Source of the DNA: Haberlea rhodopensis
Taxonomy: Eukaryota; Streptophyta; Magnoliopsida; Lamiales; Gesneriaceae
Direction of reading: 5' to 3'
DNA length: 64,000 bases
Assembly: GCA_907163345.1 (NCBI GenBank)
Contig: CAJQUN010000003.1
Location: 26,427,879 to 26,491,878, forward strand
The first letter of the stretch is position 1; the number at the start of each line of letters is the position of its first letter. Positions 23,716 to 36,020 of this stretch are shown here, in pieces. The notes under the pieces are model-generated. The model worked only from the letters and a program-made list of their open reading frames with translations. It did no database searches and was not told the DNA's origin. The position numbers were made by a program, and so were the translations under genes.

Positions 23716-24689
23716 TAATAGAATGATGGTGTGAACATTGTTGTATATTTTATATATGAATTGATGATTGGATAAATGTTATATATATGTTGTTGATGCG
23801 GACTGATGTGTCCAGGATTTGGGCCAGTGGATTAAATTCCTGGTCCTGATATCATATATATGGATGATATGGATTGACGAGTCCTTGATGTAGGACAGTG
23901 GATGACATATCTGGTCTGATGATAGTGAATGCATTGCGATGCATTTCATATATAGATGATGAGATGATATGATGTAATATTGGACATCATAATTATATTA
24001 TATTATTGTTGTCTTGTTTGACAGGATTAGTTCCGAGGTAACGGAACAATGTATTATTATTTGTTAAACTATTGAGTTATGTTGATGAGATGTTTACGAT
24101 CTGTAGAATTTCTGTTGGTATTTTGATAAGAACGTACTGGGCATTAGCTCACCCTTTTATGAATTTTATTCTTTCAGGCGACAGGGTAGGTACTAGTGGA
24201 CGGGTCAGAGTTAGACTGACGACGTGATATAGGGTAGAGCCCACTGGTTTCTAGTGTTTGATATTACTGGAAGAATATACTTTTGATGTCCAATATGTTT
24301 AAGAAATTGTATATTTATGTCTATATTTGTGTTTATGTGATATTGATCAGCTTCTCGATCAGGTATATAAATTTTATTTATGATGGAAAGCATTTACTTT
24401 GGCAATAGTGGGCCTGTCATCAGTTGCTTAGGATTGTGATATTGGATTCTGATATTTATACTCAATATGCTGTCTGTTTTGTTGTTTGATTTTACTATAT
24501 TCCGGCTCAAATATATTGATACATCATCACGTGGTCAGTCTTGGTTTTAGGAGGGCCCCAGTGTGTCTGGTTAAGATTTTACATTTAATTTTTTAAAAAA
24601 AAATTAGCTGGAATATTATTGCTTGATTATTGATCGCGATTAAATGTATAATTGCATGCTAATGTGAGATTAACTCGAGGGGCCCTACA

Positions 24690-27441
24690 CACATGAAGAG
24701 AAAGATTACACCAAATTCAAGAAATGGCTTGAGACGAAAGGTAAACCAATCTCATTTGTCTGTTATGAATCTAATATGGTTGATGTTATTTATAATACAT
24801 GGTTGATTGAGTCTGGTTCTACAATCCATATTTCGAATACCTTGTAGGGTATGCGAAACATAAGGAAACCATTGGAAAGTGAACAATGCATTTATTCAGG
24901 AAACAAAGTGCGCTCACATGTGGAAGCTGTTGGAACATGCAGTCTAGTTCTAAAATAGTGATTTTATTTTGAATTTAGAAAAGATATTTTATATTCCTAG
25001 TTTTTTTAGGAATTTAATTTCAGTTTCAAGACTCGTACGGATGGGTTATTTCTTTAATTTCTCAAAAACATCTTTAAGTTTATATTATAAATCTGATCTT
25101 GTTGGAAATGATATATTCTCTGATGATCTTTTCTCTATTGATTTACAAAGTAATGCCACTTATAATACTATGCATGTTTACACTGGTATGAAACGATGTG
25201 TTATGAATGAAGATTCATCTATTTTATGGTACCGGAGATTGGGACATATCTCCAAAGATATGATTAAGAGATTAGTAAATGATGGAGTACTTAGTACTTC
25301 TGATTTTACTGATTTCAATACTTGTGTGGACTATATTAAAGGAAAACAGACTAACAAGTCAAAGAAATGTGCTAAGAAGAGTGCATACATATTAGAAATC
25401 ATTCATTCAGATATGTGTAGTCCATTAAAGGATTCGCATGGTCCGAAATACTTCATCTCTTTCATTGATGATTATTCACGATATATGTATATCTACTTGC
25501 TTCATAACAAGAAGGAAGCACTAGACGCCTTTAAAGTTTTTAAGGCTGAAGTAGAGAAACAATGTGAAAAGCAAATGAAGATCGTGAGAACAGATAGAGA
25601 TGGATACTATTATGGTAGATACACCGATGATGGACAAGCACCTAGTCCATTGCGAAGTTTCTTCAAGAGTATGAGATAGTTGCCCAATACACAATGCCTG
25701 GTTCTCCGGACCAAAATGGTGTAGCAGAAATAAAAAATTGAACTTTAATGGATATGGTGAGGAGTATGCGAAGTAAATCCAAGCTTCCTGAATCCTTGTG
25801 GACTGATGCTCTTAAAACGACAGTGTATATATTAAACCGAGTTCCAACTAAGGCTGTCTCAAAGATACCATTTGAATTATTCAAAGGTTGGAAACCGAGT
25901 TTGCATCATATACATGTATGAGGATGTCCGTCTGAAATAATTTGTAACCCACAAGAAAGAAACTAGATCCAAGGACCATTAGTGGATATTTCATTGGATA
26001 TATGAAAGGTCTAAGGGTTATATATTCTATTGTCCGTCTCATAGCACTAGGATTGTGGAGAAGTGTGAAATTTCTTGAGAATGACTTGATCAGTGGGTGC
26101 CACCGATTTTAGGACATTGTTACTGAAAAGAATCTTATTGATGCTCAAACTTCTAATTCAAGTGATACATTAATTATCATTCAAAACACCCCTCAAGTTC
26201 AAACGAGTTTGAACAACCAATCGTTGAAGTTTTACAAGCTGCTGATAATATTCTAATAGATCATGATCAAGAATTGTCAGAAATTATTGAACATCCGGCT
26301 GAACAACATGATTCTCAGGAAAATGTTGATACAACATTACGGAGATCCGCTAGAGTAAGGAAATCAGCAATACCTGGTGATTATGTTGTATATTTGCAAG
26401 AAACAGACTATAATATTGGAGCAAAAGATGATCCTTAAACGTTTTCACAAGTCATGAGTTCTAAAGAATTGGTACAATGTCATGAAAGATGAGTTGAATT
26501 CTATGGCATTTAATGGAGTCTGAGATATTGTTGAGTTGCCTGGTGGTGTAAAAGCCACCGGTAAATGGGTCTATAAAACGAAGAAAGACTAATTAGGCAA
26601 CATTGAAAAATATAAAGCAAGACTCGTTGCCAAATGATTTACTCAAAAGGAATGAATAGACTACAAGGAGACATTTTCTCATGTATCAAAGAAAGATTCA
26701 CTTCGTATCATTATGGCGTTGGTTGCATATTTTTTGATTTGGAGTTGTAACAAACGGATGTGAAAACAACCTTTCTAAATAGAGATCTAGAGGAAGAGGT
26801 TTACATGAACCAACCAGAAGGATTTTTCTCTTAGTGATAATGAGCAATTGGTATGCACGCTCAAGAAATATATATATGGATTGAAACTAGCTTCACACCA
26901 GTTGTATTTGAAATTCATGATGTTATCTCTTAATTTGGATTTGTAGTGAACATTATGGATCAATGTATATACCAAAAGGTCAGTGGTAGTTAGATTTGTT
27001 TCCTTATTCTGTATGTGGATGTCATTTTACTTGCAACAAATGATAAGGGTTTGCTAGATGAGGTGAACCAATTTCTCTCTAACAACTTTGAGATGTTTCT
27101 TATGTCATTGTCATTAAGCTACATAGAGACAGAATTCAAAGAATTCTAGGCCTATATCAAGAGACATATATCAGCAAAGTTTTAGAGAGATTTCGTATGA
27201 AAGATTGTTAGCCAAGTATAGCTCGCATTGTGAAGGGTGACAGTTTCAATTTGAATCAGTGCCTGAAAAATGATTTTGAAAGGGAACAAATGAAGAACAT
27301 TCCTTATGTTTCAGTTGTTGGAAGCCTAATGTATGCCCATGTCTGCACAATATCTGACATTGCATTTATTGTCGGGATGTTAGGAAGATATCAGAGTAAT
27401 CCAGGTGTGGACCACTGGAGAGCTACACATAAAGTAATGAG
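24690..27441 (+). pseudogene. Copia gag 3' end, protease, integrase and reverse transcriptase (disrupted)
   Basis: Gag resumes as the YTKFKKWLETKG phrase, then a protease-like IESGSTIHISN (about 24800-24840). The open stretch 24969-25679 (236 codons) covers the GAG-pre-integrase zinc-binding region (WYRRLGHISKDMIKRLV) and the start of the integrase (IHSDMCSPLKDSHGPKYFISF.DDYSRYMY). It stops at 25677 after a frameshift. Integrase continues in another frame to about 25920. RT remnants (QTDVKTTFLNRDLEEEVYMN near 26755, then LYVDVILLATND near 27010) contain stops; the catalytic YVDD is YVDV here. Not functional. Confidence 0.85.
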
Positions 27442-27626
27442 CAGGGGCGTAGCTAGGATTTTTAATTTGGGGGGCTGAGCATGAAAAATATAAATGTTTT
27501 TAAACATGTATAAGTTATCTTATTTAACATGTATAATTTTTATTAAAAGAGATAAATTTTCACAATATTTTATTTTTCATAATTATTATATATAAGCACT
27601 TCATTTTGCATATTCGTTAACGAGAG

Positions 27627-27685
<59 letters not shown>

Positions 27686-27859
27686 GTCTAGATACAAAAG
27701 TTGTACACAATTAGAAGAAATTTTTTTTAACTAAAAGTAATATATATCTACATATTTTTTTTAAAAGAATACATTTAAAAAGATGTTAATCGGGACAAAT
27801 AAGTTTGTAACTATTTTTATTTTTATAATTTTTTTAAAAAAAATAGTTTGGACAAATAC

Positions 27860-27924
<65 letters not shown>

Positions 27925-28372
27925 GTCTAGATACAAGAGTTGTACACAATTAGAAGATATTTTTAAAACTAAAAGTAATATATATCTACATATTTTTTTT
28001 TAAAAATACATTTAAAAAGATGTTAATCGGGACAAATAAGTTTGTAACTATTTTTATTTTTATAATATTTTAAAAAAATAGACTAATACATATATCCAAA
28101 AGTATTATGGGGTGACATTTAAATTAAATATTTTGTGGGGCATATACAAAAAAATTATACTTCACAAAAAGTAAAAAAAGTCCGAAACTTTTATCAGTTT
28201 TCATGAAATGCCATGAGCAAGATTCGAACATATGCCCAAAGGCAATGAACTTTTGCTTTTACCGTCTGCACCACTACTTTCATTCAACTAATTCTAAACA
28301 AATAATATATATATACAGAATGGGTTGGGGGGGCTGAAGCCCACCACAGCCCATACAGTAGATCCGCCCCTG
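27442..28372. mobile_element. Non-autonomous hAT-type element, 931 bp
   Basis: Ends are CAGGGGCGTAGC and GATCCGCCCCTG, inverted with two mismatches, flanked by GTAATGAG (27434-27441) and GTAATAAG (28373-28380), 7 of 8 equal. CAGGGGCG ends with 8-bp duplications are typical of plant hAT elements. No coding capacity. It contains two long (TA)n tracts and an internal 239-bp direct duplication. It separates copia RT from RNase H; excision in silico rejoins the copia phrase KVM|RYLKGT. Confidence 0.85.
27630..28080. repeat. Internal 239-bp tandem duplication with (TA)n tracts
   Basis: Two units begin ATTAAGTCTAGATACAA at 27681 and 27920, each preceded by a long (TA)n tract (about 27630-27680 and 27866-27919). 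They remain nearly identical through 'gttaatcgggacaaataag' and the following T-rich part. Confidence 0.9.
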
Positions 28373-28380
28373 GTAATAAG

Positions 28381-28786
28381 GTACCTTAAGGGGACCAAAT
28401 ATTACATGCTTACGTACAGACAGACCGATAATCTGAAAGTGATTGGCTACTCTGATTCGAACTTCGCTGGTTGTGTTGATTCACAAACATTGACTGCTAC
28501 TTCCACTCTGGAGACCGAGTTCGTATCTTGTTTTGAGGCTACACCGCATGGTGTATGGATGAAGAGTTTCATTTATGGACTTAGAGTCATTGATTCGATC
28601 TCTAAGCCTTTGAAAATGTATTGTGAAAATTCGGCTGCAGTTTTTATGGCTAAGAACAATAAAAGCGATAGTCGAAGCAAGCATACCGGCATCAAGTATC
28701 TGGCCATAAGGGAACGTTTTAAAGATAAAACAGTGGTTATTGAACACGTTAATACCAAATTAATGATTGTTGATCATTTGACATAA
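28381..28786 (+). pseudogene. Copia RNase H domain (3' part of pol)
   Basis: Open frame with RYLKGTKYYMLTYRQTDN, the catalytic-region phrase IGYSDSNFAG (position of DSDFAG), ETEFVSCFEAT, CENSAAVFMAKNNK and KHTGIKYLAIRERF. It ends with a stop inside the family's closing phrase (ADPLTKGMPP is DHLT-stop-GMPP here). Typical of TNT1-94-type pol. Confidence 0.85.
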
Positions 28787-29121
28787 GGCATGCCACCACT
28801 AAAATTTAAGGATCATGTAGAAAGAATGTGACTTGGTTCCTCTATGTGAATTTCGTTATAAGAACGAATGTTTGTGAAACTTTGTTTGTGATATTCTCAT
28901 ATTTTGACTTGTGTACACATTTATTTTGAGAAATATCATTGATGATTGGACGTTGAGTAAATATATTGTTTATTCATTAATTTGTATGGGCTAGTATGTG
29001 AGATACATGATGCATTGTGAAACATGGAAGATAATACTCGTATTTAGAGAACATATCGTCATGATTCATGTATTTTTGTTTTACTATGGTGAATGTTGAA
29101 AAAATGGACCAAATGGGAGTA

Positions 29122-29450
29122 TGTTAGTAACCGACCAGTTTAAACTCCAGGATGTTAATAGTTTCATTTAGTGGCCATAAATTTCACATTGATTCATCTT
29201 CTCATGTCATAACTGATGGAGATTCTCTATGATGGTTAGAGTCTATAAATACCATGTATTTGGGTCCATATGCCAACCATCTAATTCAGCCACAAACACC
29301 ATATAAAGAGATATTGTTAAGGCTTAGAAGAACAAAAAACTAGAAGACTTCTTGACCAAGAAGAGCAATGGTTGGATGTATGAATTTAATCCATTTTATT
29401 CCACATTTGATCTAATAAAACATGTGTTAGATCATGAAGAAATACTTACA
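29122..29450 (+). repeat. 3' LTR of the copia element
   Basis: Follows a purine tract (AAATGGGAGTA), starts TGTTAGTAACC, ends CTTACA, then TATGT. Matches the 5' LTR along its length with scattered substitutions and one 20-bp length difference. Confidence 0.85.
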
Positions 29451-29455
29451 TATGT

Positions 29456-31080
29456 TAGTTGAAGTAATTGTATAGTATGAGTGATACAAAGATGATGACA
29501 TTCATTTATTTATATGATTCTTGAATCTGGTAAGAATATTTTTGTTGCTTTTACATGCTTTAAAAATTAAAAATATGAATTTTAATATCTTGTAATATTA
29601 TTGTACTTGTATAATATAACTAAAAGCATACAGTCCTGTCACAGCCATGTCGTATCATAAACATTTTGAAAATCCATGTTGTGTCGTCGTGTCAATTTTC
29701 GTACATCGTAACTGCCGACAAAAGATTTAATATATATTTTTAAATGTTTCTGAAGATAACATATGTTATGTGGTTTCTATTTAACTTTTTAAAAAAAAAT
29801 TATTTCAACCACTACATTAATATAAAAATTATTCTATGATTTTTAAGAATACATAATTTAAAATTTACTGTATAACATAATACTTTTTCGTATTTATGTT
29901 TCCACATCAAATCAAATCTTGCTTCTACGTTTTTTCCATATTAAGCACGCCAATAATATAACCATGTAAGTAGTAAGTGAAAAAATATTATGGCTTTTAG
30001 GTATCATATTTTCAATATTTTAAACTATACAACATCACCCTTCGATCCTTCTTTTCAAATATTCAGCATTGATAATAATTACACAAAACAAAGTCTAATT
30101 TATTATTTCATTATTTAGAAATACGAAAAATTTGATTCTTAATAAAGATTTAGATGGGATTCTATTGAGCTTATGTTTATACTTGATTCCAACTCATTTT
30201 TTTCTTCAAAAATTGTTTGTATTTGAATATTGTTGTACTTTAATTTTAAAAGTAGTTGTGATGTGTAGTAGAAATTGGGATGTGTGATTATTCAATAAAA
30301 AACTAAAATAAACAATAATTATTCGATGAAAGTAGAAAAAATTATGGTTGTGGCCTAGGGGTGTGCACCTGTTCGATTAATCAGCTGAACCAAAAATTTT
30401 GGTTCGTTTTTTAAAATAATCGGTTTTCGATTAAGGGTTCGATTAATCAAAGCGAACCGAAAACTGATTTTTTTTAAAAAAGTAACTTTTTTAATTGTTT
30501 AATTATTTTTATGGATTCACTATGATCGTATAAATAAGAATTCGTAATTAACTACGTGTTTTTAAGTATAATTATAATTTATTTTGTTTGTCTTATTTAA
30601 ACTAACTTTTTGAAATAAATAACTTCAAAATAATATAATAAAAGTTTAGAACTGAAAGGTCAAATGTTTAAAATTCTTTTAAACCAACGTATGATGTATT
30701 AGTATTTCTATTTATATTGAATTTTTTTTCGACTAATCATCCAATTAAAAAAATGATTTTACCAAAATCGAATTGAACTGAAACGAATAGATAAAGTTAG
30801 GTTAAAATCGAAATTGAACAATTTCAATTCGATTTTCAGTTTTTTAAATTTTGGAACCGAAATTTCGGTTTGGTCCCGCCCCCTAGATTGTGCTAATTGA
30901 AGAGCAAGTTGATGGTTTTGTTAGTGTACGTTCTGTTTAGGATATGGTACCTTTCTACCATGTTCTCTTATTTGGATCTTGACACGTCTTGCTACAAGAA
31001 AATCGTACACGTTAGAATAAATGAATACAGTAAATAATATTTAAAATTAATAAAGAAATAGGTTTGTGAAGATATAGATT
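29456..31080. other. Intergenic DNA; holds one probable hAT-type MITE
   Basis: AT-rich and without a recognisable gene on either strand apart from the repeat at 30356-30885. Confidence 0.5.
30356..30885. mobile_element. Probable hAT-type MITE rich in GGTTCGATTAA motifs
   Basis: Begins TAGGGGTGTGCAC and ends CCGCCCCCTA, a short TAGGGG inverted end that is common in plant hAT MITEs. The interior repeats 'ggttcg(a/g)tt' on one side and 'aatcgaatt', 'gaaccgaaatttcgg' on the other. Flanks (TTGTGGC / TTGTGCT) agree only partly, so the target duplication is uncertain. Confidence 0.5.
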
Positions 31081-31083
31081 CCA

Positions 31084-31112
31084 CCAATCAGGATATCAGA
31101 TTCTTCCACGTG
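31084..31112 (+). promoter_or_regulatory. CCAAT, GATA and G-box motifs upstream of the CURT1 gene
   Basis: CCAAT at 31084-31088, GGATATC at 31091-31097 and CACGTG at 31107-31112 lie 165-195 bp before the CURT1 ATG. G-box plus GATA/I-box modules are characteristic of light-regulated photosynthetic promoters; that assignment is inference from motif content. Confidence 0.45.
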
Positions 31113-31276
31113 TCAGCAGCTTAAAGTCATTTCAGCATTGACCTAGATTGTATTTGTTGGGGGGCGGATAGCGAGATATTTTGAAACAAGGAGGCTTTTT
31201 CTTAGAAATTCCAGAGTTATTTTGTGAGAAGCATTTCAAAAATCAAGGAATTTGTTTTTCGATTTGCCAGTAAACG

Positions 31277-33249
31277 ATGGCAGCGGCAGCTTCGAGTTTC
31301 ATGACGGTGGCCACCGTCATGATGCACCGCTTCCCGGTCACCAACCGCGCCGCATTCTTCTCTCCCTTGCCCATCCGTCCACCCCTTTGCTCCACTCCAT
31401 TCAAGCAACTCAAAGGTACAAATTATATACATATCTTTTCATTTTGCTCTGATTTTGAGGTACTAAACTTTTTTATGGATTTGGATGCATTATTTGCTGG
31501 AGTGATTTTAGGGTTCTTATGTTGCTAAAAATATATGTATGCGTTTAACGTGCTGTGATTTCATCTGGTACCCAACTAAAACTAGGATTTTCGTTGGTAT
31601 ATACTGGGTTTGAGTTTGACTTTTGGCTTTTGAGCCCCTACTTTATTATTTTGCTGAAAACTTTTTGCAGTCGCGATGGGCGAGATACACATCTCTAAGT
31701 CACCGTGTTACTGAAGTTACAATACCTTGTGTTTGGAATAAACTAAATGCTATTAATTATTTCTATTTATTCAACAATGTAGGATTATGGAATTTAGTAA
31801 AATGGTTTTCTTGAGTAAATCCGATAGATTTTGTCGATGCCTAGGGTTAGTTTGATGATGACTTAGGAACATCATTCCCATTGACGACGTCGATTGGAAA
31901 TTAATGGTGGATGCTATAACCAGATCTGCGTAGCATCAAATTTTCCCTAGCCTAGATAGTCTCCGAAATGTTGTTCTTCTCACAATGGCCAAATGTATCT
32001 TTGGCTTTGATGACATTGTATCGTTTCAAACACGATCTTTATACTTCTACTCTAATACCATATAGATAGAGAAAAATAGGGCGTCACATTTCTAATAATT
32101 CACCCTCAAAGCGATTAACTTTTATCAAGAGTTTCGGTCACTGTGACATTGTTATATCTGGGTATTATTCGAAGTTAGATACCATTATTGAGCCTGTTAC
32201 TCCTATTTATGTCAAGTGAACTAAATAGTTAGCATAAACAAAAATGGTTGCATTAAATTTCTGGCTCGCAAGAAGAACAGGATTGCTTGGTTCTTCTATC
32301 TTTCATATTCTTGAACATAGAAAGGGAAAGTACTAGCGGGAAATATATGCTGGACAAATAGTAGACTATATATTTTTATCGATCCATTGGATTTCAAGCT
32401 AGGAAATTTGATGAATTTATTTCAATGGCTTTAATGTTGAAATCATACACGTCTGACATCTCCACTGACGAGGAATTACAGACTCTTTTTGATCATCTGC
32501 TAAAATATTTTTGAGCTAATGTCGATTATGTAAGCTTGAAACAGAGAAGGGGAGATCTTCTCAACTCCTGATCAAGGCATCTTCATCAGAGGAGAGTTCA
32601 CTAGATGCCAGTGAATTGTTCACAAACCTTAAGGAGAAGGTAATAATACTCAAATCAGGGTAAAATCTTCACTTTTATTATGTATTCTTTTAAATCTCAT
32701 ATCTTAATCTTGTGGAACTCGTGTCTTTCCACCATACTTTATAGTGGGATGCTATCGAAAACAAGCCTACAGTACTTCTTTATGGAGGTGGTGCAATTTT
32801 AGGCGTTTGGTTAGCCTCCATTGTTGTGAGTGCTGTCAACTCGGTCCCTTTGGTATGTTTTCGAAATATCAAACTTGCAAAGCGCATGTATAAGTTCTCC
32901 TTGACAAAGAAAAGTTTATTTTCATTGTTTCAGCTTCCAAAGATCATGGAGTTAGTGGGTCTTGGATATACTGGATGGTTTGTGTACCGCTATATTCTTT
33001 TCAAGGTACCATTTCAAGGATATTTTTAACTAAGATTTTATAAAAACTAATACTCGAGGATCAATATAATCTAATTTTGGCCTTCTTGTGCTGTAATTCT
33101 TGAGGAAAATTTAGCCAAAACCCCCTTTCAATTAACAAAGTTCGAAGTTGGGTCTGATAAATCTTGTTATATTCTTGCAGTCAAGTAGGAAAGAACTTGT
33201 ATCAGACATCGAAGAGTTGAAGAAGAAGATTTCTGGACCGAATGAATAA
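31277..33249 (+). CDS. CURT1A: CURVATURE THYLAKOID 1 protein (CURT1A-like), chloroplast
   Basis: Membrane protein that bends thylakoids at grana margins. Five exons (31277-31415, 32545-32639, 32745-32852, 32934-33005, 33181-33249) join in phase to 160 aa (CURT1A in Arabidopsis is 164). The N terminus (MAAAASSFMTVATVMMHRFP, rich in Ser/Ala/basic residues) is a transit peptide. The conserved CAAD domain follows: LYGGGAILGVWLASIVVSAV as first membrane helix, VPLLPKIMELVGLGYTGWFV as second, then the YRYILFKSSRKEL amphipathic C-terminal part and DIEELKKKISGPNE. The exon 2 acceptor chosen (gaaacag|AG) is the one that keeps frame; an AG 12 bases upstream would give a stop. An upstream G-box could be a target of GBF-type factors. 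Confidence 0.95.
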
Positions 33250-34866
33250 ATGAATCCATGTCATCGGGTGCTCAAGTCCTCGAAACAATCTGATATATAC
33301 ATTTATGTCTTTGTACCCGATACATCTTGTTGTACTATAATGAGAATATAGTATCGATAATAATTTTTTTTTAAAAATCAGTTAATTATATGTATGTGTG
33401 TGTATGTGTGGTCAACCTTCAAGGGTGAAAACAGAGAGCATTGCGCTTATGGGAATGTTCGACCCTTCAATCAAGGTTTTATTCTGACTATAATCTAACG
33501 GTCCCAAATAATTTGGGTTTGCTTGATTACTCTCATGGCAGTGCCGTAAGGGCCTGTTTGAGCAACCCGTGCTTGTAATGTTATTTTCCCATACTGAATA
33601 CCTATATTATAATTATTTGGGGTCGTCGTATTTAACCCTTGGGATCGAACAACTCGTGCTTGTAATGTTATTTTCCCATACAACCTGTGATAATTGTTGA
33701 AATCTCAGGATATGGTTACGAGATATACATACAAGAGATGTAAAAAGAAAATTACATATATACAAGCAATAGATTTATAATTCAAAGAACCCCAAGGTTC
33801 CATGTATAATGGATTTCTAGCTGGGTAAAGCCATCCAATTATATATAAATTAATATTTTATCAACTTAATCAATTAATAAATATCTTAATAATTATCCCA
33901 TTGTTTTTAAAATCAAACAAAGGACGAAAAAAATTATTGATAGGACAAAGGGGTTTGTTTGATGATGCCCTTAAGGGTAGTGCCATTAGGGGCATCAACA
34001 CCGTTCATTTGGAATCTTTTTTTTAAAAAGAAAAAAAAGATTCCACGTGGATGGTGGATGATGCCCCTGAGGGCAGTGCCCTTCAGGACAGCAACAATGT
34101 TTCCGACCAAAGGAATGGGTAGAAGGATAAACTGGATATAATAATAAATATTGGTGCCAGACTACCAGTAATGAAAATTATAACGTCTCAAAATTGATTT
34201 GGAATGCCCTTGCTTTCTTTTTAAAAGACATTATATTCAAAGGCTCTCAGTACATCTTTAAGCATAAATCTTTTTTTTTTTAAATTGAGAAACTATTATA
34301 AACAATTTATTAGTTATATTAATATGTTTATAAACTCAGCAAATGCCCTCCTGTGAATTATTTATAAATAACTATTATTTTCTAAATTTTTTTCAATGAT
34401 TTTTTTATTAAAAATAAGAAAAAAATCAGGTTAATCCGTTTCCAACCCAACCCAAAAATAATTTCAAGTGATATCACAGGGAATATGAATATCAATTACA
34501 CACATGTTATCAAATAGGACTTAAATCTCAAACCTAGCAAGATAAAGAAAAGGAATATATGTAACCGAGCCAAGCATGCCATAGATTATAAAAGTAGGGA
34601 AGAAGACTTTAAGATTCAAACAATTTCAAATGACAGTAAAATGAGTTGCACAATACGAATGTTGTTGCCACAGAGAAGATATCTCCTTGTTATTGCATCC
34701 TCATAAATGTTCATACATTAACACCCACACTTCGAAAAAGCTTCATCAAGATATCTCCTCCTTATTGCCCCTCAATTTGTACTTATATATATTTATATCT
34801 CTTCAATATTGAAAGAGGTTACATGCTGACAGTTCAAAGCAATGCCCCAATACTCTCACAAACTCT
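33250..34866. other. Intergenic DNA with short direct repeats
   Basis: No gene recognised. A 32-bp phrase containing 'cgtgcttgtaatgtta' occurs at about 33562-33593 and again at 33649-33680. Another pair, GATGATGCCC(T/C)TAAGGG-like, occurs at 33961 and 34059 around an imperfect inverted AATCTTTTTT/AAAAAGATT. The right end includes the eIF1A 3' UTR. Confidence 0.5.
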
Positions 34867-36004
34867 CTATAGTTTGTCAATGTCCTCGTCCTCGAACTCA
34901 ATGTAATCGTCGCCAGGACCATCATCTTCCTCATCAAGCCCTCCAGCAATACCCTCATTAAGCCTCGTGTTTTCAGGCAGCTCACCATAAGCCTTCAACA
35001 ATCTCGCTTCGTCCGGCATGTATTTCAGTATTACATCTGCCTTGTCATCCTATTAGCACCCAAAAGTGGCCAAAAATTAAACCACTCAAAATATAGGTAA
35101 CACAACATAATATGATACTTATGTGATTGCGTAGCTGCATCTCAACCTTGGTTCGCAGAATCGGTTGCAGAACGACAACCACCGCATTAAAGTTCCAGAC
35201 TATAACGGATGTGTAACTGTTATGGTGATTTTGCGTCTATTGCGGAACAAAACGATGATTTCATGGCCATCGCGCAGCCGTCGCGGAATATTTTTTAATT
35301 TTTTTTCAAAATTTTCCAGTTCTTATTGAATTTTTTCATTAAAAAAATATCCAAAATATCTAATTATTTTTACAACGACAACAACCATGATTGTTCCACG
35401 ACATGTGAATGGACGACAGTGTTCACGAAGAATGGTCTCGACTCCCAAAGGGAAGTTATTCCAAATTTGAACTGGCTGCCATTAGAGTTCATACTCTGCT
35501 TAAGTTTTCCTTTAAATATTTCCCACGGGAAGCATACAATTTATTATATTGTAGATGAAATTCTCTTACAGCCCAATCCACACAATTCAGCTAATTATAA
35601 AAAACTCGAAAAACAGGCATAAAGAACAGAGCTCACAGCACGCACATCCCCAATCAACAGGTCAACGAGCTAAGTGCTCGAAATCAGCGAGAGAAACAGC
35701 CAATTAAAGACGACAAATAAATTTTCAAAAAATTAAAAGAGAATGACACCTGATAATCGCGAAGTCCGACGAGGATAATGTCACCGGCAGCGATCCAGAC
35801 CTTTTTGTGCATCTTTCCACGGATATGGCAAAGACGCTTAACGCCGTCGATGCAGGTGGCTTCGCATCTGCCATTTCCGAGCATTCGCTGCACCTGAGCA
35901 TACTCCTGGCCATCCTCCTTGAATACAAGCTCTCGCTTCTCATCGTCAGCTTCGTTCTTTCCTCTCTTACGATTCTTACCTCCCTTACCCTTGTTCTTCG
36001 GCAT
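34867..36004 (-). CDS. EIF1A: Translation initiation factor eIF1A
   Basis: Two exons on the minus strand: 35750-36004 and 34867-35049, joined in phase (…LRDYQ|DDKAD…) to 145 aa, the normal length in plants. The protein has the basic N-terminal tail MPKNKGKGGKNRKRGKNEAD, the OB-fold (YAQVQRMLGNGRCEATCIDG, then CHIRGKMHKKVWIAAGDIIL) and the acidic C-terminal tail DYIEFEDEDID. It binds the 40S subunit and supports scanning and start-codon selection. The 700-bp intron contains no gene; a CG-containing repeat-like segment (35150-35290) lies in it. Promoter elements typical of translation genes lie upstream. Confidence 0.97.
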
Positions 36005-36020
36005 CGCGGCGTAGAAACAA

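Larger units (their letters stand above)
20596..24689 (+). mobile_element. Ty3/gypsy-type solo LTR inserted in the copia gag
   Basis: Starts TGTAACACTCG and ends GAGGGGCCCTACA, with CACAT on both sides. No internal region, primer site or polyprotein is present, so it is a solo LTR left by recombination. Removing it restores the copia zinc-knuckle frame (…KKKEH followed by MKRKDYTKFKKWLETKG). About 1.8 kb of its length is a second LTR (21939-23715), so its own length is about 2.3 kb. The first about 50 bp are partly repeated at 20649 (TGTAACACCCG). Its termini resemble those of the solo LTR at 55966-58130. Confidence 0.88.
18260..29450 (+). mobile_element. Decayed Ty1/copia element (TNT/Tork-like) with nested insertions
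   Basis: Flanked by TATGT at 18255-18259 and 29451-29455. The 5' LTR-like end is 18260-18566 and the 3' LTR 29122-29450. Inside are gag (from 19869), a zinc knuckle split by an insertion, a protease relic, integrase, reverse transcriptase and RNase H, all with many stops and frameshifts. Two foreign pieces interrupt it: a gypsy-type solo LTR (20596-24689) in the zinc knuckle and a hAT-type element (27442-28372) between RT and RNase H. Without them the element would be about 6.2 kb. It is dead: no domain is open throughout, and the protease motif reads ESGST instead of the usual DSG. Confidence 0.9.

Noticed and set aside
27761..27949. 62-aa ORF with repeated Ile-Tyr
   Set aside because: Translation of a (TA)n microsatellite.
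35150..35290. CG-containing segment in the eIF1A intron as a possible exon
   Set aside because: eIF1A is complete with two exons and this segment has no matching frame; it looks like a degenerate repeat.
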